From a bacterium (GTDB lineage Bacteria > Actinomycetota > Acidimicrobiia > Spongiisociales > ZC4RG35), in NCBI GenBank assembly GCA_024641285.1, contig JAHEDH010000005.1, positions 1 through 55,760 on the forward strand: DNA of 55,760 nucleotides. The letters are read 5' to 3'. Below are positions 12,165 through 21,626 of this stretch, piece by piece. The notes beneath the pieces were generated by a model. The model saw only the letters and a program-made list of their open reading frames with translations. It searched no databases and was not told where the DNA came from. The translations under genes were made by a program, and so were the position numbers. Each line of letters starts with the position of its first letter. The stretch's first letter is position 1.

Positions 12165-12557
12165 ATGAGCAAGGAGACACGCAGAGCGGTCTTTGTGATC
12201 TCGGTTGCGGCCGAGCTCGCCGGCATGCATCCCCAGACGCTGCGCATCTATGAGCGCAAGGGCCTGATCGAGCCGTTCCGCACTTCCGGCGGCACCCGAC
12301 GCTACTCCCAGGAGGACATCGACCGGCTCAACCAGATCCAGGAGCTGACCGAACAGGGCCTCAACCTCGAAGGCGTCAAACAGGTCATCGAGTACCAGGA
12401 CCAGATCGCCAAGCTCGAGAAACGGGTGGCATCGCTGGAAGCCAAGCTCGATTCGCTCCAACGGGAAGCCGAGCGCCGCCTCAGCGAGGTGCACCGCTCG
12501 TACCGCCACGAGATCGTCCTGCGCTCCGCCATGCTCCCCGACGTCTCCCGAGACTGA
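12165..12557 (+). CDS. hspR: MerR-family heat-shock repressor HspR
   Basis: VFVISVAAELAGMHPQTLRIYERKGLIEPFRTSGGTRRYSQEDI; final gene of the dnaK-grpE-dnaJ cluster; alternative GTG start at 12159 overlapping dnaJ. Confidence 0.94.
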   Translation: MSKETRRAVFVISVAAELAGMHPQTLRIYERKGLIEPFRTSGGTRRYSQEDIDRLNQIQELTEQGLNLEGVKQVIEYQDQIAKLEKRVASLEAKLDSLQREAERRLSEVHRSYRHEIVLRSAMLPDVSRD

Positions 12558-12605
12558 CGCCGAGGGAACCAACCACCACGACTGCTCCCCATCGCTTGCT
12601 GTGTG

Positions 12606-12645
12606 TCCCCCGAAAGGGGGACTGGCTGCCCTCAAGGGCAGCCAG
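12606..12645 (+). terminator. Tandem hairpins downstream of hspR
   Basis: TCCCCC-GAAA-GGGGGA followed by CTGGCTGCCC-TCAA-GGGCAGCCAG (10-bp perfect stem). Confidence 0.55.
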
Positions 12646-12669
12646 GGGGATCCAGCTACGATCTGGGCC

Positions 12670-12960
12670 ATGTCCGAGCAGTCGAGCTATCACGGCAAAG
12701 TCAGGATCCTGGACACGAGCGGGATCATGTTCGACGTCGGCCTGGCCGACCTGACCGTCACCGACGCGTCCACCCGGTCCTGGGGCGGGTCGATCCGACT
12801 CTTCGACAAGTCGGCGCTGGCGACCAAGAGCCTCACGTCGTATCTCGAGTTCGAGGACGGAAAGCGCCTGAAGGCACAGGTCGGGCCACGCAGCGGAGAC
12901 GCCGGGCCCGACCTCATGTACGTCAAGGTCACCGGCATCGAGGACGTCGAGTCCTTCTGA
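12670..12960 (+). CDS. Hypothetical protein (96 aa)
   Basis: Open frame with coding-like composition, MSEQSSYHGKVRILDTSGIMFDVGLADLTV... Confidence 0.6.
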   Translation: MSEQSSYHGKVRILDTSGIMFDVGLADLTVTDASTRSWGGSIRLFDKSALATKSLTSYLEFEDGKRLKAQVGPRSGDAGPDLMYVKVTGIEDVESF

Positions 12961-12963
12961 GGC

Positions 12964-13134
12964 TCAGCGGGGCTGGGGCATCAGAAGACGGCTGACCCGC
13001 TCCTCGGCGATCGACACCGCAGCAATCGCCTCCTCGATGGCAACGCGATCTTCGGCATGTCCGCTCAGTTGATGCTTGCGACACAACGTGTCGCGAATCT
13101 CGCCGAGCGTTCCGACGATCTCGAACTCGTGCAT
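12964..13134 (-). CDS. Small hypothetical protein (56 aa), not in the supplied ORF track
   Basis: MHEFEIVGTLGEIRDTLCRKHQLSGHAEDRVAIEEAIAAVSIAEERVSRLLMPQPR*; amphipathic helical character. Confidence 0.45.
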   Translation of the reverse strand: MHEFEIVGTLGEIRDTLCRKHQLSGHAEDRVAIEEAIAAVSIAEERVSRLLMPQPR

Positions 13135-13216
13135 GCATGGCTCCGGATCGGTTCGCGAAAAGCTATCGCACCGATGTTTCGGGCGGATGACGACTGTGCC
13201 GCCGATTGATGACAGG

Positions 13217-13804
13217 TCAGGCGGACCGACGCCGCTCGACGATGCGGCTGCGGATCCATTGCTGGCTCACACCAAGCGCCTCGCCGGCCTGAACCAGGAC
13301 CCCGAGATGTCTGGCGCGGATGCGGCCACCGGTCACTGACACCTCGATCGCCCGCTGCATCATGAGATGGCGAGCCGCCTCGTCGAGGACGTCGACCACG
13401 TCCCGCAACGGGTTGTCACGCTCGGAGAGGTCGTCGACGTCGATCAGGTCGGCTGCCGAACCCGGTCGGATGACGTACGGCATCATCGCGTCCAGGGCCC
13501 CGGCGCGAACGTCCTCGTCGGCCGGCGTGGCCCGGATCAGTGACCCGAACAGCGTCCTGGCGGCGAGATCGATCCGCTTGACCATCTCGTGGTTGGTGAG
13601 GACGTCGAGCACCGCGGTATCGAAAGTGGTATCACATCCCGTGCACCGCAGCAGGCTGTCGGACTCGAAGCGATCAGGATCGACCTTCGAGAGCAGCGAG
13701 CCGATTCGCCCTGCCGTGACCTTCTCGTAATTGCGATCGCCGCCCTCGATCGGACACCAGAAGATGTCCGTGGGATTGCCCAGACCCAGTTGTGACGCAG
13801 CCAT
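13217..13804 (-). CDS. Hypothetical protein with a CxxC motif
   Basis: Long frame, MAASQLGLGNPTDIFWCPIEGGDRNYEKV...LLRCTGCDTTFDTAV... Confidence 0.65.
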   Translation of the reverse strand: MAASQLGLGNPTDIFWCPIEGGDRNYEKVTAGRIGSLLSKVDPDRFESDSLLRCTGCDTTFDTAVLDVLTNHEMVKRIDLAARTLFGSLIRATPADEDVRAGALDAMMPYVIRPGSAADLIDVDDLSERDNPLRDVVDVLDEAARHLMMQRAIEVSVTGGRIRARHLGVLVQAGEALGVSQQWIRSRIVERRRSA

Positions 13805-13902
13805 CGCGCTGTCCTCCTCGTTCGCCCTGCCCTATCAACACCGTATCCCGGCTCCGAAAGGTCGCAAGCGGATTCTCGACTATTTCCGCGGTGCCGGAAT
13901 GA

Positions 13903-15111
13903 CTAGGTCACCTCTCCACGCCGTCCGCTGTACGAAGCGAGGTCGACGTTCGACAGCACGTCCGCCAGCTGCGCCAGGGCCGTTGCGATGTCGGCATGGC
14001 TCAGATAGAGCGGAGCGACTCCGAACCTGGCGACGTCGGGAGTGCGGAAGTCACCGATCACCTGCCGGTCGATCAGGGCTTGGACGACGGCATAGGCCTG
14101 CGGGTGCCGGAACGCGGCCTGGCTACCCCGGTCGCAAGGCTCCCGCGGCGTGATCACCTCGAGGCCGAGCGCATCGAAACCGGCGATCAGGTGGTCGACG
14201 AGCTCGACCCCTCGCTGCCACACCTCATGGACGTCGATCCCGCCGTAGACGTCGAGTGCGGCATCGAGGACGCTCAACGAGAGCACGTGGCTGGTCCCTA
14301 CCCGCATCCGGTCGATGCCGTCTGCCGGGTCGAAGCTCGGGTCGAAGTCGAACGGCCTGGCGTGACCGAACCAACCGGTGATCGGGTTCGCCATGTCGGC
14401 CTGGCGCTGATGCGAGACATAGATGAAGGCGGGCGCCCCGGGACCGCCGTTCAGGAACTTGTATCCGCATCCGACCGCATAGTCGACGCCACAGGCGTCG
14501 AGTGCGACTTCGAACGCCCCGGCCGAATGTGCCAGATCCCAGACCGAGACCACACCGTGATGCTGCGCCTGGGCCGTCACGACCGACATGTCGTGCCGGC
14601 GTCCGGACCGGTAGTCGACTTGCGTGATTGCCATCACACCCGCGTCCTTCGCCAGTTCGTCGATGACGCGCTCCGGCTCCACCGCCCGCAACTCCCAGTC
14701 GTGCGCCGTCGCAAGCGTTCCCAGGACATACAGGTCGCTCGGGAAGTTGGCGGTGTCGGTGAGGATCACCCTCGGTCCGTCGGCGTGCGACATCGCCGAG
14801 CTGACCGCCTTGTACAGGTTGATCGAGGTGGAGTCGCAGGCGATCACCGTCCCGGGTGCGGCACCGATGAGCCCGGCGATCTTGTCTCCGACCCGCCTCG
14901 GCAGGGAGACCCAGTCGGCGTCGTTCCACGATCTGATCAGCCCTCGCGCCCATTCCTCCCCGACCACGGTCTCGGCTCGCCGCCGAGCCTGCACCGGCAT
15001 GGCACCGAGGCTGTTTCCGTCCAGATACACGACACCGTCGGGGATGACGAAATCGGTCGACAACCGGGGTCGGTCACCGTCGAGTTCGAGCGCGGTCGCC
15101 AGGTCGAGCAT
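13903..15111 (-). CDS. kynU: Kynureninase (PLP-dependent)
   Basis: VYLDGNSLGAMP, DSTSINLYKAVSSAM, WDLAHSAGAFEVAL, YAVGCGYKFLNGGPGAPAFIYV (PLP Lys), PLYLSHADI. Confidence 0.93.
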   Translation of the reverse strand: MLDLATALELDGDRPRLSTDFVIPDGVVYLDGNSLGAMPVQARRRAETVVGEEWARGLIRSWNDADWVSLPRRVGDKIAGLIGAAPGTVIACDSTSINLYKAVSSAMSHADGPRVILTDTANFPSDLYVLGTLATAHDWELRAVEPERVIDELAKDAGVMAITQVDYRSGRRHDMSVVTAQAQHHGVVSVWDLAHSAGAFEVALDACGVDYAVGCGYKFLNGGPGAPAFIYVSHQRQADMANPITGWFGHARPFDFDPSFDPADGIDRMRVGTSHVLSLSVLDAALDVYGGIDVHEVWQRGVELVDHLIAGFDALGLEVITPREPCDRGSQAAFRHPQAYAVVQALIDRQVIGDFRTPDVARFGVAPLYLSHADIATALAQLADVLSNVDLASYSGRRGEVT

Positions 15112-15122
15112 GCCTGGCGAGC

Positions 15123-16136
15123 CTATCTCGCGGGATCGAGGGCGGCCTTGATGAAAGCCCGATCGGCAAACGCCCGATAGGCGTCCGGCCCTTCGTCGAG
15201 TTTCAGCCCGGGCCGGTCGACGACGGCGTCGACGATCTCGCGTGCGACTTCGGCCAAGAAATCGAGTTGGGAGTCGAGGATGGAGCGGACCGGCGCCCTG
15301 CCCCATGCCACCGTGAGATTGCGGTCGTATGCCTCGATGGGCGTGAACGGCATCTCGGTGGAGGTCTGAACGGAGATGATCGAGACGACTGCGCCCGGAG
15401 CGGCGCACCCCAACGCCGTGCGCTGCGCAGCCGGTGAACCCGCGGCCTCGATCACAGCGGAGGTCGGCTCGATGTGCCCCGGCACGCCCGCCACAGCACC
15501 GAAGCCGACCGCGGCCGCGAGCCTGGCCTCGACCGGGTCGATCGCCACGATGCGTCCGACACCCATCCGCCGGGCGACGGCGACGGCGCACAACCCGACT
15601 GCACCGAGGCCGACAACGGTGAGCGACGCCTGCGGCCGGGCCCGATGCACCGCCGCAAAGGCGGTCGGCAGGTTGTCGGCGAGCAGCAGCGCTGCCGGGT
15701 CGGAGACGTCGGGGGCGGCGACCAGCGTGGACGCGGCGAGCGGCACCCTGACGAGCTCGGCCTGACAACCGTCGAGCCCGACGGTCGCATCCTCGGGATC
15801 GCGCCAGCCGAACAGGGCACCCGACTCACAGCGGGCGCTGAGCCCGTCGAGGCATGGACCACAGCGACCGCAACTCGATGTGAATGGCACGATCACCCTC
15901 CGGCCCACCTCGATTCCCGAAACGGTGCTTCCAACGGCCTCGACCACGCCGACGGCTTCGTGACCGGGAACGGTCCCGCGAGCAAGCGGCTCACGGCCGA
16001 GATAGGGATGGAGGTCGGAACCGCACAGGCCGGCACGGGTGACACGGACGACCGCGTCGGAGGGTTCGACGATCGAGGGATCGGGCCGATCCGCAACCGT
16101 GATGAGACCGGGACCTTCGAAGACGAGCGCTCGCAT
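15123..16136 (-). CDS. Zinc-binding alcohol dehydrogenase family (MDR) protein
   Basis: AGLCGSDLHPYLG, PGHEAVGVVEAVG, CGRCGPCLDGLSARC structural-zinc lobe. Confidence 0.9.
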   Translation of the reverse strand: MRALVFEGPGLITVADRPDPSIVEPSDAVVRVTRAGLCGSDLHPYLGREPLARGTVPGHEAVGVVEAVGSTVSGIEVGRRVIVPFTSSCGRCGPCLDGLSARCESGALFGWRDPEDATVGLDGCQAELVRVPLAASTLVAAPDVSDPAALLLADNLPTAFAAVHRARPQASLTVVGLGAVGLCAVAVARRMGVGRIVAIDPVEARLAAAVGFGAVAGVPGHIEPTSAVIEAAGSPAAQRTALGCAAPGAVVSIISVQTSTEMPFTPIEAYDRNLTVAWGRAPVRSILDSQLDFLAEVAREIVDAVVDRPGLKLDEGPDAYRAFADRAFIKAALDPAR

Positions 16137-16146
16137 GGGGCGAACG

Positions 16147-16548
16147 CTAGATGGGCATCATCCAATCACCGGACTCGACCCGGTTCCGCTCCCCCAACTC
16201 GACCGTTGGGCCGGCCAGATACACGAAGGCGGTGATGGCCTGGCCGGCGGCGTCGACCTCGATCTCGACACGGCGGTAGTCGGCGCCCTCGTACTCGTCG
16301 ACCGCCCTCAGCACCTCCTCGATCCGATCCGGATCGATCTCGACGACGTCACCTACGACCTGGCGACCGTGCTCGGGCCTGACGAAGGGAAAGGGGAGGC
16401 CCCATCCGAACAGGGCGTGATCGGCGAGCACACCGTCGCTGACATCGATGGCCGCGTCGGCGAGCAGCCGCTCGAACGCTCCACCCATTCGTCGGAGGCT
16501 GCCATAGACGAAGAGGCGATTGTTCACGCCTGACAAGTCCGGTTTCAC
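16147..16548 (-). CDS. Gamma-glutamylcyclotransferase-like (AIG2/GGCT) protein
   Basis: LFVYGSLRRMGG...LPFPFVRP...VDEYEGADYRRVEIEV. Confidence 0.85.
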   Translation of the reverse strand: MKPDLSGVNNRLFVYGSLRRMGGAFERLLADAAIDVSDGVLADHALFGWGLPFPFVRPEHGRQVVGDVVEIDPDRIEEVLRAVDEYEGADYRRVEIEVDAAGQAITAFVYLAGPTVELGERNRVESGDWMMPI

Positions 16549-16606
16549 CGCCTCGGGTTACGTGCGGATTTCGAAGCTCACGGGGTCGAGTACCCTGACA
16601 CCTGCC

Positions 16607-18427
16607 ATGTCCGGCTCCCCCTACCGCAACATTGCGTTGATCGCGCACGTAGATCACGGCAAGACCACCCTCGTGGATGGTCTCCTGTCGGCAACCGGTG
16701 TCTTCGCCGCGCACGAGACGCCGGTCGACCGCGTCATGGATTCGAACGACCAGGAGCGCGAACGTGGCATCACCATCCTCGCCAAGGCCGCTTCCGTTCA
16801 ATGGAAGGGCGTCACGATCAACCTGGTCGACACCCCCGGCCATGCCGACTTCGCCGGAGAGGTCGAGCGGGCGCTGACGATGGTCGACGGCGTACTCCTG
16901 TTGGTCGATGCCGCCGAAGGGCCGATGCCACAGACCCGCTATGTCCTTTCGAAGGCGCTCGGGCGCAACCTCCCTGCCGTGGTCGTCATCAACAAGGTCG
17001 ACCGACCGGACGCCAGAACCGAAGCCGTGGTCGACGAGGTCTACGAGCTCTTCTTCGATCTCGAGGCCCCCGACCACCACATCGAGTTCCCGATCGTCTC
17101 GGCGATCGCTCGCGAGGGCCGCTCCATGGTGGGGGTCGGTGTCCCCCCGGCCGATTCGGGTCTCGGACCGCTCCTCGACCTGATCCTCGAGACCATTCCC
17201 GGGCCTGCCGGCGACCCCGACGCGCCGGTTCAGGCGCTCGTCACGAATCTCGACGCCTCCGACTATCTCGGACGGCTGGCGGTGGGTCGAGTGATGAGCG
17301 GGACGCTCGAGGCGAGCAAGATGATCGGGCTCGCCCAGGCCAGCGGCAACCCGGTCAAACGCAAGCTCTCCACCCTGATGGGCTTCGACGGTCTCGGCCG
17401 CTCGGAGCGACAGAAGATCAGCGCGGGCGATCTGTTCCTCGTCGCCGGATTCCCCGAGGTCCAGATCGGCGACACGTTCGTCGACCCCGAGAACCCGATG
17501 CCGCTCGAACGGCTCTCGGTCGACGAGCCGGTGCTCCGGATGACCTTCGGCGTGAACACCTCCCCCCTGGCAGGAAAGGAGGGGTCGCTGCTGACCTCTC
17601 GCCAGATCCGCGAGCGGCTGGAGCGCGAGACGCTCGGCAACGTCTCGATCAAGATCGGCCCGACCTCGTCACCCGAGGTCATCGAGGTCGCCGGACGAGG
17701 CGAGCTCCAGCTGGCCGTCCTCATCGAGTCGATGCGACGCGAGGGATTCGAGCTCCAGGTGAGCCGCCCCGAGGTCATCATCCGCACGATCGACGGTGTC
17801 AAGCACGAGCCGTTGGAACGCGCCATCGTCGACGTACCGGACGAATACGTGGGGACCGTCACCCAGGCCGCCGCCCCGAGACGGGGAACCGTCGAGGACA
17901 TGCGTCCCGGTGACCGAGGACGCACCATCATCACGCTCACCGCCCCGAGCCGGGGGCTCATCGGCTTCCGGTCGCTGCTGCTCACCGCAACCAGAGGGAC
18001 GGCGTTGATCCATCAGCGGCACGAGGGCTGGATGCCGTGGGCCGGCGAGCTACCCACCAGACACGGTGGTCCGGTCCTCTCGGATCGCTCAGGTGTCACG
18101 ACTGCGTTCGCTCTCGACAACCTGCAGAAACGCTCCGAGCTCTTCGTCGGACCGGGCCAAGACGTCTACGAGGGCATGATCATCGGCGAGAACGCCCGCT
18201 CCGAGGACCTTCCGGCGAACCCGACGAAGGCAAAGCAGTTGACGAACATCCGGGCCGCGGCATCCGACGACGCCATCAAGCTGACGCCGCCGAGACGACT
18301 CTCGCTGGAGCTCGCGATCGAATGGATCGCCGAGGACGAGTTGGTCGAGGTCACACCCTCGTCGATCCGGGTGAGGAAGCGCTATCTCACGGAAGGCGAG
18401 CGGAAGCTGGCTGCGAAGCGAGCCTGA
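16607..18427 (+). CDS. typA: Translational GTPase TypA/BipA
   Basis: [58 protein letters not shown]. Confidence 0.96.
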   Translation: MSGSPYRNIALIAHVDHGKTTLVDGLLSATGVFAAHETPVDRVMDSNDQERERGITILAKAASVQWKGVTINLVDTPGHADFAGEVERALTMVDGVLLLVDAAEGPMPQTRYVLSKALGRNLPAVVVINKVDRPDARTEAVVDEVYELFFDLEAPDHHIEFPIVSAIAREGRSMVGVGVPPADSGLGPLLDLILETIPGPAGDPDAPVQALVTNLDASDYLGRLAVGRVMSGTLEASKMIGLAQASGNPVKRKLSTLMGFDGLGRSERQKISAGDLFLVAGFPEVQIGDTFVDPENPMPLERLSVDEPVLRMTFGVNTSPLAGKEGSLLTSRQIRERLERETLGNVSIKIGPTSSPEVIEVAGRGELQLAVLIESMRREGFELQVSRPEVIIRTIDGVKHEPLERAIVDVPDEYVGTVTQAAAPRRGTVEDMRPGDRGRTIITLTAPSRGLIGFRSLLLTATRGTALIHQRHEGWMPWAGELPTRHGGPVLSDRSGVTTAFALDNLQKRSELFVGPGQDVYEGMIIGENARSEDLPANPTKAKQLTNIRAAASDDAIKLTPPRRLSLELAIEWIAEDELVEVTPSSIRVRKRYLTEGERKLAAKRA

Positions 18428-20111
18428 CCGGCTTGGCGATCGGCTCGGTCACGAAGAGCACTCGGTGGGGAAGCGTTACCGAGAAGCATGCTCCTCCGAG
18501 CACCTCGGAATCCCGATACGCGGCGGTGCCGCCGTGGGCCTTGGCGATCATGTCCACGATGGCGAGACCGAGGCCGGTTCCTGGGACCATCGAGTTCAGC
18601 TGGTTGCTGCCCCGCTCGAACCGCTCCCAGATGATCTGCTGGTACTTCTTGGGCACACCCGGGCCGTTGTCGTGGACTTCGATCACCAGGTCTCGGCCCT
18701 TCGCCTCGAGTCTCATCTCAGAGCGGTCCGCGCCATACCTGATCGCATTGGTCAACAGGTTCGATGCCAGCTGTTTCACCCGGTCGAGATCGATCGTGAC
18801 CTCGAGTGTCGGATCCATCCGCACCTCGACCTTCTCTGCTTTGGAGCCGAGCGTGTCGAGGATGGATGAGACGAGCTCCTGGATCGGATAGACGGACTCG
18901 ATGAGCGCCATCTTCTCAGGGGTGTCGCGAGCGAGCAGGATGATGTCGGTGACCATCCGGCCCATGTAGTTCGCCTGATCGAGGACGACGTCGGACAGCT
19001 CACGACGCTCGTCCTCGGGAAGCTCGTCGCCGGTCTCCTTCAAGACGGTGAGGAATCCGATCATGGACGTCAACGGGGTGCGCAGCTCGTGGGACACCGA
19101 CGCGATGAGCGATCGACGCTCGCTCTCCACCTTCGTCCGGTTCTCATGGATCGCCAGGGTCTGGCGGGCAATGACCAGGATCATGATGAGGACTGTGGCG
19201 AGATCGAGCAGCAGTCCGGCGGACTCGTACGGCGAGAACAAGTCGAGCAGGTGGAAGACGACGATCGCAACACCCAGAGCATACGGAATGGCGTACGACC
19301 AGACAGGTGTCTGGCGGTCGGCGACCTCCACCGGGGAGGGTGCACGGGTCACCAGGAGCCCCGTGACCATGATCGCGGTGGACGATCCGAGATAGAGCAG
19401 CATGTTCGGGGTGGCGTCGCTCAGGAGCCCGGTTGCAGAGCTGGTCAGGAAGTTGAGGTCGGCCCATATCTGGAACGCGAACGCCGTGATGAGGACGAAG
19501 ATCCGGATGTCGAACCGATATTGGCCCCGGCGCAGGATCATGACCATCGCCCCGATCAGGATTGCACTGTCGAGTGTCGGATAGGTGAGGCCGATCGCTC
19601 GTTGGATGGGCGAAAGGGCCTCGAGGGCATCGAGAAGGGAAACCTGGGCGACGATCCAGACGATCGTTGCCACCGAGATGGCGCCGACGAGCCCGTCGAG
19701 CACGATCCGCACCTGTGACCGCCAGCCGAGGTTGACGGCCGGGAACCGACTGAGACCGACAAGGAAGAGGCTGTACACCAAGAAGAACCCGAAGTCGAGC
19801 ACTCCGAAAGCTCCGACCTCGATCACTTCGGAAATGAGGCCGGTGACGACCATCCAGATGCCGGCGATCTGCAGACCGACCCCGATGAAGAGAAATGCGT
19901 GCCGGTCGTCGTTCTTGCTCGTCCGGCCATATCGGACGAGCAATCGGCCGCCGGAGAAGAAGCCTGCTGCGGCCGTGATCGCAGCGACCTCGAGGAATCG
20001 GTCACTGTCGAAGGCGTAGAGCGCGCCCGTCAGGCCTGCGAGCAGCAGGATGCCGACCGTGACGATCTCGGATCGTGACAGCCGTTGCCCGCGAAACAGG
20101 GTCTGCGCCAT
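18387..20111 (-). CDS. Membrane sensor histidine kinase
   Basis: Multi-TM N-terminus, ASVSHELRTPLTSMIGFL, NLLTNAIRYG, VHDNGPGVP, GTGLGLAIVDMIAKAHGG; 3' end overlaps typA convergently. Confidence 0.92.
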   Translation of the reverse strand: MAQTLFRGQRLSRSEIVTVGILLLAGLTGALYAFDSDRFLEVAAITAAAGFFSGGRLLVRYGRTSKNDDRHAFLFIGVGLQIAGIWMVVTGLISEVIEVGAFGVLDFGFFLVYSLFLVGLSRFPAVNLGWRSQVRIVLDGLVGAISVATIVWIVAQVSLLDALEALSPIQRAIGLTYPTLDSAILIGAMVMILRRGQYRFDIRIFVLITAFAFQIWADLNFLTSSATGLLSDATPNMLLYLGSSTAIMVTGLLVTRAPSPVEVADRQTPVWSYAIPYALGVAIVVFHLLDLFSPYESAGLLLDLATVLIMILVIARQTLAIHENRTKVESERRSLIASVSHELRTPLTSMIGFLTVLKETGDELPEDERRELSDVVLDQANYMGRMVTDIILLARDTPEKMALIESVYPIQELVSSILDTLGSKAEKVEVRMDPTLEVTIDLDRVKQLASNLLTNAIRYGADRSEMRLEAKGRDLVIEVHDNGPGVPKKYQQIIWERFERGSNQLNSMVPGTGLGLAIVDMIAKAHGGTAAYRDSEVLGGACFSVTLPHRVLFVTEPIAKPVRLASQPASARLP

Positions 20112-20160
20112 GCCCTCTTTGTCGGCACGTCCCACCCACTGCTTAACGGAAGCCTGAACG

Positions 20161-21462
20161 TCAGGTCAGGTGCGCATCGTCGTATTCGGTTTCGAGTAGC
20201 TCGACCATCGCCGGCGCATCATCGGTGAGATCGATCACTCGCTCTCCCACGACACCATGGATGTGTCTCGCCAGCGTGCGGAGCATCGCCTCGATCTGCT
20301 CTTCGTCGTGGAACAGGGTGTGAGTGAAGCGGAGCCCGCTCTGGCCGAGTGGAACCGCAGGGAACGACGCCAGGTTGAGGAAGTACCCGTCCTCGATCAT
20401 TCGTCGCCCGACCTCGACCGCGTCGTCGTGCTTCCCGATCTGTGCGAACCAGATCGGAGTGTGTGCGAACGCACCGAAGGGGAGGCCGAGCTCACGGCCG
20501 AGTCGGGCAACCAAGCGTATCTGCTGGTCGATTCGCCGCTGCATCTCCGGTTGCTCGTCCGAGAGCATGATCTCCACGGCGGCGACTGCGGCGCCGAGCT
20601 CCGCCGGATGCAGAGGCCCCGAGAAGGTCATGGGTCCCGCCGCGATCTGGACGCGCGCTGCCAGCTCGGGGTCGTGGAACACGAGCGCCGCTCCGCCGGC
20701 TCCGAGTGACTTGGCGAGTGATGCGGCAACGATCATGCGCGGGTGGAGGTCCATCTGGCCCAGGACGACTCCTCGTCCGTGCCTTCCGGCCCAGCCGACG
20801 CCGTGGGCGTCGTCGATGTACACCCACAACTCCGGATGTCGCTCCAGAAGCCGCCGAATCGTCTCGACCGGGGCCACGTCGCCCAGCATCGAATACACCC
20901 CATCGGCGAGATACCAGACCTGGTCGTGCTCCTGGCACGCCTGAGCGACGGCCGTTTCGAGTGCTTCGACGTCGTTGTGAGGGAGCGCGGAGACTTCGAT
21001 GCCCGTCGACCGGAGCACCTGGGTGGCGAGGTGGACCGACGAGTGGGCCTGGATGTCGATGAGGACCGTCGAGTTGGGACCGACGACCAGCGGCAGGCAC
21101 GACAGGTGGCCGAGGGTCGTCGTCGTCGGGACGATCACCGAGCCTCCGAACATCTCTGCGAGACCCTGCTCGAGCGTGGTGTAGAGATCGACAGAGGTGT
21201 ATGCCGCCGATGACGAGAACACCGGGCCGAACCTCTCGATTGCGGCGATCGCCGCCTGCTTGAGCCGGGGATCGGTGTTGAGCCCGCTGTAGGCACACGT
21301 CCCGAAATTGGTCAGGCGTCGCCCGTCGATGGTGATCGCATCACCGTCGAGCACCTCGTCTTCGACCCGCATACGTACGAGCCCGGCCTCATGAGCCGAC
21401 TCGACGAACCGCTCGAACACCCTCAATATCCGCTCATGCTGAGCGGCGCTTCCTGATCGCAT
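20161..21462 (-). CDS. Alpha-oxoamine synthase family aminotransferase (AONS/KBL/SPT-like)
   Basis: NFGTCAYSGL, VYIDDAHGVGWAGRHGRGV, AASLAKSLGAGGAALVF (PLP Lys). Confidence 0.88.
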   Translation of the reverse strand: MRSGSAAQHERILRVFERFVESAHEAGLVRMRVEDEVLDGDAITIDGRRLTNFGTCAYSGLNTDPRLKQAAIAAIERFGPVFSSSAAYTSVDLYTTLEQGLAEMFGGSVIVPTTTTLGHLSCLPLVVGPNSTVLIDIQAHSSVHLATQVLRSTGIEVSALPHNDVEALETAVAQACQEHDQVWYLADGVYSMLGDVAPVETIRRLLERHPELWVYIDDAHGVGWAGRHGRGVVLGQMDLHPRMIVAASLAKSLGAGGAALVFHDPELAARVQIAAGPMTFSGPLHPAELGAAVAAVEIMLSDEQPEMQRRIDQQIRLVARLGRELGLPFGAFAHTPIWFAQIGKHDDAVEVGRRMIEDGYFLNLASFPAVPLGQSGLRFTHTLFHDEEQIEAMLRTLARHIHGVVGERVIDLTDDAPAMVELLETEYDDAHLT

Positions 21463-21626
21463 GCTGCGCTATCCCTTCTCGATCAGTGGCCCCGGGCAGG
21501 TTGTCTCTCCTACCGAGGCCACAACTCTAAGGCACTGAACCCCGACGCCCAGTCGAAACCGGCCCGATCAACTGTGACCTTCGACCCATGCGCGGGATCG
21601 TTGCGCGCGCTCGTAGCCTGCAGCCG

